This document shows, piece after piece, positions 43,281 to 51,900 of a DNA stretch of 64,000 nt. The DNA is from CAYFPS01 sp964345075. Lineage in GTDB: Bacteria; CAIWAD01. Both the position numbers and the translations under genes were made by a program. Location: the NCBI GenBank assembly GCA_964345075.1, contig CAYFPS010000002.1:124001-188000 (forward strand). Reading direction: 5' to 3'. Numbering within the stretch: the first letter of the stretch is position 1; every line of letters starts with the position of its first letter. The notes below the pieces were generated by a model. It did no database searches. It saw only the letters and a list, made by a program, of their open reading frames with translations, and had not been told where the DNA came from.

Positions 43281-44486
43281 ATGATAAAAGCAGCTGCACG
43301 CACCCGCGACATCAAGTACGCAGTCAGGGACATCATTCTGATCGCCGATGAAGCCAAAAGGCGGGGGCGGGAACTCCTCTACCTTAATATAGGGGACCCC
43401 AACCCCTACAGCTTCCGGACTCCCGAACACATTCTGGAAGCAACCGTCAAGGCAATGCGCGACAATCAAAACGGCTACAGCCCTTCAAGTGGCATTCCCG
43501 AGGCCGTCGAGGCCATTCGCCGGGATGCCGAAGGCCGTGGCCTGAAGGCAATTCAGGACGTCTTCATCGGGACCGGTGCTTCGGAGTGCATTGAAATCGC
43601 TCTGAGTGCGCTGGTCAATCCTGGCGAAAACGTGCTGCTTCCCTTTCCGGGCTATCCGCTCTACACCGCCCTCACCGCCAAGCTCGAATGCGAAGGCCGT
43701 CCCTACTACCTGGACGAGGAGCGTGGCTGGGTGCCGGATCTTGAACACATGGAAGCCTGCATTGACGAAAAGACGCGGGCGATTGTCCTGATCAACCCGA
43801 ACAATCCCACCGGCAGCGTCTTTGATCGCGAGATTCTGGAGGGGGTGATTGAGCTTTGCCGCAAGCACAATCTGGTGCTCTTCAGCGACGAGATCTACGA
43901 TCGCCTGATCTTCAACGGGGAGGATCATGTTTCCACGGCCAGCATGTGTGACGATATTTGCGTTCTGACCTTCAATGGTCTGAGCAAGAACTGGATCGCG
44001 CCGGGATTCCGGCTGGGCTGGGCGATTGTCTCTGGCCCCGATGCCATGATTCGCGATTATCTTGACGCGATGCTCAAGCTGACCCGGGCCAGGCTTTGCG
44101 CCAATCACCCTGAGCAGCATGCGATTCGCCCCGCCCTCGAGGGCGATCAGTCTCACCTTGACAGCATGAATGCCACACTGGCCCGACGTGCGGATCTGGC
44201 CTTTCGCATGCTGAATCATGATGCCGGGATCAGTCTGGTTAAACCGGGGGGCGCATTCTATGCTTATCCTCAACTGCACATTGCCGGCACAGACACGGAT
44301 TTCGTGCGCGAGCTGATTCTGGAAACCGGCGTGCTTGTTGTGCCCGGCAGTGGTTTCGGGCAGAAAGCCGGCACGCAGCACTTCAGGATTGTCACCCTGC
44401 CGGATGATGAGATTCTGCGGAAGGCCTTTGAGCGGATTGCCGAATTCGCCTATTCCTGGCAAAAGAGCCACGGCCCCGCTGCCTGA
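43281..44486 (+). CDS. PLP-dependent class I/II aminotransferase (AlaA-like)
   Basis: About 401 residues, fold-type I aminotransferase: RELLYLNIGDPNPYSF at the N-terminus, GYSPSSGIPEAVEAI, GTGASECIEIALSAL, LINPNNPTGSVFD, FSDEIYDRLIF, the PLP-lysine motif FNGLSKNWIAPGFRLGW and FRIVTLPDDE near the end. The closest pattern is alanine/glutamate-pyruvate aminotransferase (AlaA/AlaT-like), but aromatic substrates cannot be excluded. Start at the ATG at 43281 with GAGG upstream; a longer frame begins at 43215 without support. Confidence 0.88.
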   Translation: MIKAAARTRDIKYAVRDIILIADEAKRRGRELLYLNIGDPNPYSFRTPEHILEATVKAMRDNQNGYSPSSGIPEAVEAIRRDAEGRGLKAIQDVFIGTGASECIEIALSALVNPGENVLLPFPGYPLYTALTAKLECEGRPYYLDEERGWVPDLEHMEACIDEKTRAIVLINPNNPTGSVFDREILEGVIELCRKHNLVLFSDEIYDRLIFNGEDHVSTASMCDDICVLTFNGLSKNWIAPGFRLGWAIVSGPDAMIRDYLDAMLKLTRARLCANHPEQHAIRPALEGDQSHLDSMNATLARRADLAFRMLNHDAGISLVKPGGAFYAYPQLHIAGTDTDFVRELILETGVLVVPGSGFGQKAGTQHFRIVTLPDDEILRKAFERIAEFAYSWQKSHGPAA

Positions 44487-44599
44487 GAGTGTTCAAGATC
44501 GAGCAGGACTGTCGGGACTTGAACACTTTTGAGGAAGGTGGCAAAATCGACCAAACCTTAAATCTATGACAATCAAGTGTTTTGCCTTTTCAGCCATTC

Positions 44600-44615
44600 T
44601 GGCACGCCTCTTGCA
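44600..44615 (+). promoter_or_regulatory. Sigma-54 (RpoN) promoter candidate
   Basis: TGGCACG-CCTC-TTGCA matches the -24/-12 consensus (TGGCACGnnnnTTGCW) at every fixed position with the correct spacing. It lies 57 bases upstream of the ATG of a 50-codon open frame. Sigma-54 promoters need an enhancer-binding activator; none is encoded in the window. Confidence 0.6.
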
Positions 44616-44672
44616 CAGACTGGGCACTGAGGACAAATGGGTCCTTCAGAAAAGATTGGTTCTGGGTGCAGA

Positions 44673-44825
44673 ATGGAAAAGATTTTCGAAGTTCACAACT
44701 TCGCGGCAGGTAGTTCCCCCGCCATTAGGCAGATGGCGCGCAGGATTGCCTTCCATTCAAACCTCCTCATTTCCTCACCCGTATTTCTGATTTTGCTATT
44801 GGTTCTCTGTCTGTTCGGCATGTAA
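44673..44825 (+). CDS. Small membrane peptide (50 aa) downstream of sigma-54 promoter
   Basis: A 50-residue frame starting at the ATG at 44673 after a weak GGGTG. The N-terminal 30 residues are charged and amphipathic (MEKIFEVHNFAAGSSPAIRQ). The C-terminus is one hydrophobic span (SPVFLILLLVLCLF) ending directly before the stop, so it would be a tail-anchored or single-pass inner-membrane peptide. No family recognised. Evidence is the position behind a perfect sigma-54 site and the membrane segment; codon use is not informative at this length. Confidence 0.4.
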   Translation: MEKIFEVHNFAAGSSPAIRQMARRIAFHSNLLISSPVFLILLLVLCLFGM

Positions 44826-45132
44826 CCGGAACCAAGCCGCTATCTTTTTCTGAAGGACCCGTCCTCGTTTTGGAGAACCAATGCCGCGATAATTCCCGGC
44901 ATCAGCTATTTTTCAACTAGAACCAACAAGCAAAGCTTGTCCTTCGATCTGCTCATCGAAGCCGAACCTGCGTAGCGGCCGAGTGCGGTTTCTATGGATG
45001 CCTTTCAGGGGTTATGAGGGTATCCGGTGGGCCTGAATTGTTCAGAGTGACCGAAGTTGAACAAGTGGCAAAATCAGAGTGACGGATTCTCCTTCCCCGT
45101 CATTTCGGAAGTGCTTGTTATTTCTATACTTT

Positions 45133-45202
45133 CAAGAAACCCGTTCACCAGGGTGGACTTGGCACGCAGTTTGCCGGGTCTTTCTGGTGAATGGGTTTCT
45201 TG
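45133..45202. repeat. 19-bp inverted repeat (long hairpin)
   Basis: CAAGAAACCCGTTCACCAG at 45133-45151 and CTGGTGAATGGGTTTCTTG at 45184-45202 are inverted copies with one mismatch that still pairs as G-U in RNA. The 32-base loop itself holds GGCACGCAGTTTGCC. The whole could be a structured RNA or the remains of a mobile element. Confidence 0.65.
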
Positions 45203-45347
45203 TTGAGAAGGACTTGACGCAGGCAACCCCCAGGAATTGCCGCTCCCCATGGCAGTTTCTGTTACCCCCTTCTCGACACCACCGTTTGATTTTGCTAATT
45301 CGCCGCCTGAGGTCGAGTTCGCCGCTATCAACAAGAAGCCCAAAAGG

Positions 45348-45369
45348 CCCCGCAATGCGGGGTCTTTCT
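45348..45369 (+). terminator. Rho-independent terminator in accessory stretch
   Basis: CCCCGC-AAT-GCGGGG stem followed by TCTTTCTTTTT. It lies on the plus strand, possibly ending the transcript from the sigma-54 promoter and opposing the RAYT gene's transcript. Confidence 0.75.
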
Positions 45370-45373
45370 TTTT

Positions 45374-45413
45374 GGTGGGGGGGGTGGGTGGGTGGGTGGG
45401 GGGGGGGGGGGGG
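45374..45413. repeat. G-rich low-complexity run (G-quadruplex-forming potential)
   Basis: Forty bases made of G runs separated by single T, with a final uninterrupted run of 16 G (45398-45413). It lies between a terminator and the REP repeat. The (GGGT)n pattern can fold into a G-quadruplex. Exact length may be unreliable in assembly. Confidence 0.7.
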
Positions 45414-45415
45414 TT

Positions 45416-45447
45416 GCCAGACACGTGTCTGGCACGTGTCTGGCACC
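45416..45447. repeat. REP-like repeat, copy 1 (flanks RAYT)
   Basis: A 32-base unit GCCAGACACGTGTCTGGCAC followed by GTGTCTGGCACC. It contains the palindrome GCCAGACACGTGTCTGGC and a second CTGGCAC 11 bases on. An identical copy in the same orientation lies at 46221-46252, on the other side of the transposase gene. Confidence 0.85.
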
Positions 45448-45456
45448 AATCATACG

Positions 45457-46092
45457 TCAAATTAACTCTTGACTAACAAGTCGCATTCCGGCTAATGGAT
45501 CAGAAGTCATTCTCGCACGCCCGGTAATACAGCTACGTGGGCCTCTCTCGATGTACTCTTTCATCAAGTCGCGATAAATCTCTTTCCATTCTGGATAAGA
45601 AGCTTGCGCAAAAATATGACTTGGCGCCACAATGAAGCTCGCATCCTCACCAAAGGCAAGCTCTCGGTAAGACGTCCAGGTGGAACGCTCGGGATGATTC
45701 ACGAGAAAAGCTCGCCAGGGATTGGCATCAATGTACAATGAAGTGTTCAGCGCATGTCGTCTGCTTTCAATCAAGGTGGAATGATAACGCGAAGCCCAGA
45801 GATGCCCGGCAGTGCTATTTGCTCTATTGACAGATCTTGCGTGCTGAGACAACAGGAGCTGCATAAACCGGGGCATTGCACCTTCTTCTCTGGGTGTTAG
45901 CATCAGATGTAAGTGATTGTCCATCAAAGCAAAGGCGTGAATCTCAATGGGAATCTGCCTGACGAGTTCAGCCATCAATCTCTTGAAACTGTAGCGAAAA
46001 TGATCTTTGGGAAAGCACCTGCTGCGACCAATTGCATGGACTGTAACATGAAATGTCAAATCTGCGGCGGTGAGTCGTATGGGCCTTGGCAT
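45457..46092 (-). CDS. REP-associated tyrosine transposase (RAYT, Y1_Tnp family)
   Basis: 211 residues. The HUH nuclease motif lies in FALMDNHLHLMLTPREEG (His-Leu-His), the catalytic tyrosine is probably in WASRYHSTLI, and SLYIDANPWRA follows, all typical of the Y1/IS200-like RAYT group. RAYTs cut and join single-stranded DNA at REP hairpins. It is flanked by two identical 32-base REP repeats in direct orientation, beginning ten bases from the stop codon on one side, so this is a REP-RAYT unit. The C-terminal 60 residues are less conserved. Confidence 0.9.
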   Translation of the reverse strand: MPRPIRLTAADLTFHVTVHAIGRSRCFPKDHFRYSFKRLMAELVRQIPIEIHAFALMDNHLHLMLTPREEGAMPRFMQLLLSQHARSVNRANSTAGHLWASRYHSTLIESRRHALNTSLYIDANPWRAFLVNHPERSTWTSYRELAFGEDASFIVAPSHIFAQASYPEWKEIYRDLMKEYIERGPRSCITGRARMTSDPLAGMRLVSQELI

Positions 46093-46220
46093 TATTCCTC
46101 CTGCTTGTTTATCAGGAGTACTCCGAAGAGCAGGTGTTGCGTTCCAAGAAATTTCTGAAAATCAGATAAAGATGAGAGCTATGTCAGGATAGCTTGTCGT
46201 ACTGGGCGTGTATCAAAAGT

Positions 46221-46252
46221 GCCAGACACGTGTCTGGCACGTGTCTGGCACC
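46221..46252. repeat. REP-like repeat, copy 2 (flanks RAYT)
   Basis: Identical over 32 bases, and in the same orientation, to 45416-45447. A C-rich run (CCGCCCCCCTCCC) follows at 46251-46263. Together with copy 1 it brackets about 770 bases including the transposase gene. Confidence 0.85.
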
Positions 46253-46264
46253 GCCCCCCTCCCG

Positions 46265-48415
46265 TCACCACCCCACCTGCACCTGCACCCGAAACCTGCG
46301 TCCAACCAGCGGCCCATAGATCATGGCCGAGTCCAGCAGTTCCCCGCTGTCGCCCATGACAAATGGATCATCCGGCTGCACGTAGTCGAGTGCATTGTCA
46401 ATGTAGAGGCCCAGACCCACGCGCCCGATCGTGTGGCTCGCGCCAAGATCCAGCACGCTCCAAACAGGGCTTTCGCTGCGGCTCCTGCCGGTGGGCAGAG
46501 CCTGTGGTCCGTTGACGCGGAGCTTGGCACTCAGCTGAGTTGATTCAAAAGCCCTGGCCACCCCAAGTGCCGCCGTCCAGCGGTTCACCATGTGCTCCTC
46601 ATGCCAGCCCATTTCGTCCTGATAGCGCACATGATTGAAGCTGCCACTGGCATCAAAACGCCAGCCGCTAAACCAGATCTGGCTGTGACTCAAGCTGATC
46701 CCGCGGGAAAAGGCCTTGCTGGCGTTGCTGTACTCGGTCAGGCCAAGCTCTTCCACATAGGCCAGAATCGCTTTGTCACGGAACTCTGTGGCAAAAAAGC
46801 GCAGGCTGGACTGGAAGCGAGCCCACTCGCCAACACGTTCATGGTTCAAGGCAAGCTGCAGGCTTAAGGCCTTCTCCGGCTGAAGCTCGCGGCCAAGCTG
46901 GACACCATCAAATCCGGCGTGCACGGCCTTGTCCAGCGAAAAGAGCGTTACTGGCCTGTAGGCCTGACCGGCACCCGCCAGCAACGAAAGCTCATCGTTT
47001 GCCTGCCAGCGAACGCTCGCCCTTCCTAATGGAATTGCCCCATCATCCTGATGATGCTCAACACGAAGTCCACCATCAAGGCGCAGCTTTCCGAGCTCCC
47101 GTCCCGCACTTAAAGCCAGGTGCGGCACCTTGTCCAGTCGATCGGTCTCAACAGGGAGATTCAGGTTATCCGCGTAATCATCATGGGTATAGCCCAGCTC
47201 CGCCTTGCGCTGCCAGGCACCGGCCCAATCTTCAACAGAAGCCCGCAGCAGGTAACGACGCTGCGTCGCATCAAAATGCGTGGCACCGTACCAGCTGTCC
47301 TGATGATGATCGGTGAAGGCTTGTGCCAGATTCCACAGACGCCCGCGACTGTCATTCCAGCTGCCTCGAAGCATGGCTTCCCCGCGGCGCACGGCGATAT
47401 CGCGCCCGTATACCGTGCTGGAACCCTGATCCTCATCCTTCCAGTCCACATCGCCGGCAAAGCGGTGTTCATCCAGCATACGCAGATTCCAGATCCAGCT
47501 TGCCTTTCCGAGGGTAGCCTGCTGGCTGAAGCGAAGATTGAAGCGACCCTGCTGGGGCGCGTCGGTCAGGTCATCATGATTGCGATCCAGCCGCTGCGGA
47601 TCCCCCGACCAGCCAAGTTCCAGCCGGCTGGGCAAAGCAAGAAGCCTGCGTTCGGCCATCAGTAAAATCTCGTTTCGCAGGCCATCACCCAGCGACAGTG
47701 CCAGCGCCAGCGTGTCCGCGCCGGTCAGCTCTCGCGAGAGCAGATTGACCGAGCCGGCAACGGCATCACCCGCCTGCCCGCTATCACTGGTGCCTCGCTT
47801 GAGCTGGGCCGCAGCAAGGCCTTGCCCGCGAATGGCCTCCATGCCGTAAAGCGAACCCAGTCCGCTCATCACCGGCAACCCGTCCAGCTGAATCTCCGTG
47901 TAGCCGGGGTCCAGGCCCTGCAGGCCGACGCCCGCACTTCCGCAAAGCGCGCAAGGCTTGCTGTCAACGCCAGTCACCCCACCCAGCAGTTCCAGCGCGC
48001 CGCCACCACCGGTGACGGACTGGATTTCATCGGTACCGATGTGTTCAACCAGCTGGCTGCCCGCTTGCCGAATGCCTGAGGGACCTTCGACCTGAACGGT
48101 CAGCTCCTGCAATTTCAGGCTGCCAGGAACCAGCGTAATGGTCGGTTCCAGCACACTTGTCGGCTCGAATTCGAGCTCAACCACCAGCGTTGTAAAGCCA
48201 AGGCTGCTGATTTCAAAGGAATGGCTGCCGGGCGGGACATGGTGCAGCATGAACTTGCCGTCCAGATCCGTGGCTGCGCCCAATTTGCTGTTCAGCATGA
48301 CCACATTTGCATTGGCCAGGGGCTTACCCGCCGTGTCCTGTACATGGCCGTGCAGCATTGCCGCCTGAAGTCCGGCGGCGAGAGCCAATGTGGCTCCCAG
48401 CGATAAGTATTTCAT
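46265..48415 (-). CDS. TonB-dependent receptor with N-terminal carboxypeptidase-like domain and CxxC plug
   Basis: 716 residues: a signal peptide (LGATLALAAGLQAA), a carboxypeptidase-D regulatory-like beta domain (GHVQDTAGKPLANANVVML ... FEISSLGF), a plug domain (LQELTVQVEGPSGIR, GYTEIQLDGLPVMSG) and a barrel ending in an aromatic residue (RVQVQVGW). The plug has KPCALCGSAGVGLQGL, a CxxC seen in a subgroup of FCB receptors where other plugs have Asn/Arg. Likely metal-related import, inferred from the Cys pair and from the Cys-rich secreted protein encoded next to it. No octamer copies occur in the gene. Confidence 0.88.
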   Translation of the reverse strand: MKYLSLGATLALAAGLQAAMLHGHVQDTAGKPLANANVVMLNSKLGAATDLDGKFMLHHVPPGSHSFEISSLGFTTLVVELEFEPTSVLEPTITLVPGSLKLQELTVQVEGPSGIRQAGSQLVEHIGTDEIQSVTGGGGALELLGGVTGVDSKPCALCGSAGVGLQGLDPGYTEIQLDGLPVMSGLGSLYGMEAIRGQGLAAAQLKRGTSDSGQAGDAVAGSVNLLSRELTGADTLALALSLGDGLRNEILLMAERRLLALPSRLELGWSGDPQRLDRNHDDLTDAPQQGRFNLRFSQQATLGKASWIWNLRMLDEHRFAGDVDWKDEDQGSSTVYGRDIAVRRGEAMLRGSWNDSRGRLWNLAQAFTDHHQDSWYGATHFDATQRRYLLRASVEDWAGAWQRKAELGYTHDDYADNLNLPVETDRLDKVPHLALSAGRELGKLRLDGGLRVEHHQDDGAIPLGRASVRWQANDELSLLAGAGQAYRPVTLFSLDKAVHAGFDGVQLGRELQPEKALSLQLALNHERVGEWARFQSSLRFFATEFRDKAILAYVEELGLTEYSNASKAFSRGISLSHSQIWFSGWRFDASGSFNHVRYQDEMGWHEEHMVNRWTAALGVARAFESTQLSAKLRVNGPQALPTGRSRSESPVWSVLDLGASHTIGRVGLGLYIDNALDYVQPDDPFVMGDSGELLDSAMIYGPLVGRRFRVQVQVGW

Positions 48416-48467
48416 GGAAATCTCCTATCTGACTTTGGAATGGCTCTTCCCCTTGAAGAGCCGGGCG

Positions 48468-48908
48468 TCAGATGGAGTGCGTGGGTGGATGAAAAATCTC
48501 GAAGACCTGTCTCTGTGTGAAGAGACTCCTGCATTCGGCAAGATGATCACTACTGGCAAGCGGCAGCAGCATGCTCGTGCTTTTCACCTGCAGTACCGGG
48601 CCAATACCGTGGATCGTGACTTTCACACAGCACGCGCAGGCATTATCGTCATCGGCGCAGGCGGGTGCTTCATCGGCGCAGCAGTTGTCAGCAAAGGGCA
48701 GGGCGCCCGCTTTTTCCACTTCAACTGCTGGCTTGTCCGGCGCACAACAGCAGCCTTCATCACTCGAGCAGCAATCCATATCAGCAACTTTGGCCAGCTC
48801 CTGAATGGACTCCGCCTTAAGCTCGCTCAAGGGAGTCAGCAGCCAACCCATCAGAAGAACGGGCAGCATCAGAAGCAGCAGATGCCGATTGGATCGAAGC
48901 GTTTTCAT
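48468..48908 (-). CDS. Small exported Cys-rich protein, probable metal handling
   Basis: About 146 residues from the ATG at 48908. The hydrophobic N-terminal segment (LLLLMLPVLLMGWLL) is a signal peptide or anchor. The mature part has about a dozen Cys in clusters (DMDCCSSDEGCCCAPD, FADNCCADEAPACADDDNACACCVKVTI), acidic residues and a C-terminal HPP. Soft-metal binding is likely. It lies 53 bases upstream of the CxxC TonB receptor in the same direction, as in metal-linked receptor pairs with small CC/PP-motif proteins in Bacteroidota; that parallel is an inference. Confidence 0.6.
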   Translation of the reverse strand: MKTLRSNRHLLLLMLPVLLMGWLLTPLSELKAESIQELAKVADMDCCSSDEGCCCAPDKPAVEVEKAGALPFADNCCADEAPACADDDNACACCVKVTIHGIGPVLQVKSTSMLLPLASSDHLAECRSLFTQRQVFEIFHPPTHSI

Positions 48909-48989
48909 TGGATCAAGGGTAGGAAAGCAAAACCGTTCAGGCAACAGCCCCGGGTGGTTGCCAAAGCATAAACAATGGACCTGGAAGGG

Positions 48990-51900
48990 TCAGGGATTTT
49001 CGGAATCAACCTGCTCCAGTTCCTGCAGGTAGCGGCGGATCAGCTCGCGGGATTCGGGCGTAAAGCCCTCTTCAAGTGCCTTGAGCAGCTCCTGCCGCAT
49101 GGCGTTTACTTCTTCAGCCGGAAGCTCCTCGCCGGCAAGCGCCTTCAGGCCACTGGCGCTTCTGGACTCGCGCTTCTTCTCTTCATCCTGCCTGCGAACG
49201 CTGCGCTGGGCATCCAGCAGCCGGCTTAAAATCCGCTCCTGCAGGCGCTGCGTGCGCTCAGTGAAGCTCTTGTTTTCCAGATCCTGCTCGACTTCCTTCA
49301 TGTCTGCCGCAACCTGCCCCATATCCCCCAGCGTGGGCTTGCCCTCTTCGCCCAGCTTCTCCTGAAGGCTCTCCATATCCTGCCGAATACCCGCCTGCTG
49401 CTGGGCTGCTTCAGAAAAGGAAATGCTCAAGGGCTTCTGACTTTGCCCCGGCTTCATGGCCATCAGGTTGTTGCACTGGCCGTTCAGGCATTGCTGCTTG
49501 GCACTGGCCTGACTCAGCTTCTCCATCATCTCTTCGAAGCCGCTTGAACTGGCTCCCTGCTGCATTTGACGACCGGCTTCCTTAAGCAGAAGCACGGCGC
49601 GATTCAAATGCGCCATCACTTCCGGGCCCAGCCCCTTCATCTGCCCCAAGCGCCGCTCGTGGAAGTCGCCCAGAATCTGCTCCAACTTGCGATCGGCCTG
49701 GCCCAGTTCAGGCAGCAGCGCTTTGGGCACGTGAAAGCTCTTGCGCGAAAGCTGCCAGGCTTCTTCCGCACCGGCACGCAGACCCAGTTGAATTTCCAGG
49801 CTGCGCTCGGCAAGCTCGGGCACCAAGGGGGAACGGACACTCAAGCCATTGATGTTGTGATCAATTTCCTCCTGCGAAAGGCTAAGCAGTAGCAGCGCCT
49901 GGGCGAGGGCATCCAGCTCGCGGCCCAGCTCCTCCTTTTGTTGCTGGCGCATCTGCTCAAGGGACTGCTGCAGCATGGCCGCCAACTCATTCAGATCCTG
50001 ATCCAGCTTCTCCTGCTCCGCCTTTTCGGGCGAGGACGACTGCTGCATCTGATCGCTGAACTCGCCCATGCGTGGCGCGATCCTGCGTTCTTCCATCAAC
50101 TGACTGCTGCTGTCGAGCTGCTCCCTGGGAAGCGTGCTCTTATCAGCGAAGTCCTGCTGCAGCTGATCGATTTCATTTGCCAGGCTTTCCGCCTCCTGGC
50201 GCTGGGCATCCTGCTGCCGGGCCAGGCTCTGTTCTTCCTTTGTCTGACTCAGCTGTTGATGCAGCTGCCGCTGGTTCTCCAGCAGGGCTTCGGCGCGGCG
50301 GGCCAGCTCTTCCAGCTTCTGCTCCAGGCGCATCTCCTCCAGCACAGCCAGAAAACGATCCAGCTGCTCTTCCATCTTCTTGAGCGCCTCTTCCATGTCC
50401 TGGCGTGGCTTCTGCCCGGCCTGACTCTCTGGCTTCATGGCCTCTTCGGCCGTCTTCTTCAGCTGTTCAAGCAGCTCGGGCGAGATAGCCTCATTCAGCA
50501 GCTCCTTCAGCCGGGCCATTTTCTCCTGCAGCTCGGGGCTGATCAACTGATTGCGCTCGGCCTTCTGCTGAAGCTCTTCGAGCTTTTCCGCCAGCTGGGC
50601 GGCCTCTTCCACAATCTCCTGCTGCTCAGTCAGAACCTGTTTGAGCTTCTGCTCCTTCTCCCAGGTCATCTCCGGATCGCGGCGCATTTCCTCATTCAGC
50701 TCCTGAAGGCGCTGCTGATTTTCTCTTGCCCGGTCCAGCAGCCGCGAGCTTTCCTCTGCCAGTTCTTCCTGCCCGGCCTCAGCTTCGGCAAAAAGATCAT
50801 CCATGCCAGGCAGCGTCCAGCGATAGAGCGCGCTTGTCACACGGCGCGCTCCGTTCCAGCCGTTGTTGTCCCAAAGTTCAACAAAAAACTGTGCTTCATC
50901 ATCGGGGAGTAGATCCAGTTGAAGGAGCGAAATCAGCACCTCAACACCCGCATGGCGACGACCGCGTCCTTCAGGGTCGGGCAGTGAGGCGAGATTCAGG
51001 TCCTGCCAGATCCAGCCATCGGCCAGGCTATCCACCTGTTGAGGATCGGGCGTGTCCGGTTCACCAAAGCGTCCGGAGACACGGCGCATGGCCAGTCGGC
51101 AAGCCGAAAAGCCGTAGTCGTCCTCAGCAAGCGCGGCCAGCGGGATTTCCATTCCCTGATCCAGACGTCCCTCGACCTCCCGCGGACGGATCACACGAAG
51201 GCGTGGCGCTTCATCCTGTATCACGCGCAGGCGACGTTTGAGCGGGTTTTGATTCATCAGGGCTTCGTCGTCTGTCACACAGAGCGTAAAGTCCAGATCC
51301 TGTCTTGCGCGAAAGGTCAGGCCCTTCCTGCGGCTGTCCAGGCTGTCCAGTGAAAGCAGCAGGCTGTCACCGCTTGCCTTCACCGCTTGAATCCAGGCTG
51401 CATCAAGGTCCTTGTCGCTTTCCAGTTCAAGGCGAATGCGACTGCCCACAGGGACTGTCCACAAGGCGTCACTGGATACAAGCTCCTTTGCTGGCAGGCG
51501 TGTATAGGCAGGCGGAAGCAGCTCGACGTGTAGATTCGTGATACGCGGCGTGGCGCTCCAGTCAAGCGACAACTGATTGCTGGTAATGGTGCGTTCGCGA
51601 TCCAGTCGGCGCTCCATGGCACTTGCAGTGAAGCTCATCGCCCGCCCGGGGATAAAGGCACGAAGCCTGGCCTGTCCCCGTGATACAGGCAGCTCCCACT
51701 CGCGCAGCCGTGAATCACCGGCAAAAGCCTCCAGCAGCACTTTCGCCGGCTGCACATCACCGGCAACGTCAATCACAAGATCTACTGACTGTTGATCGAC
51801 CAGCCGCCCCAGCCCCAGGCTGTCTGCAGACTGAGCCTCCAGATTCAGGGCAAAGGCTGGTGCTCCAAGAAAATCCCGCTGCGGCTCCAGCAGGCGGCCG

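Larger units (their letters stand above)
44826..45456. other. Non-coding accessory stretch with inverted repeat, terminator and G-run
   Basis: About 630 bases without a credible gene. Contents in order: a weak hairpin ATGCC...GGCAT (about 44880-44905) with T-rich sequence following; a large inverted repeat at 45133-45202; a Rho-independent terminator at 45348-45369; a G-rich run at 45374-45413; and a REP repeat at 45416-45447 bordering the RAYT gene. Small open frames here overlap these elements on both strands and read as low-complexity sequence. Confidence 0.6.

Noticed and set aside
43485..44471. 328-codon frame antisense to the aminotransferase
   Set aside because: Shadow of a well-supported PLP enzyme; no recognisable protein features.
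45079..45465. Open frames on both strands over the inverted repeat and G-run
   Set aside because: They consist of translated repeat, terminator and poly-G (poly-Gly/Trp or poly-Pro) and overlap each other; not genes.
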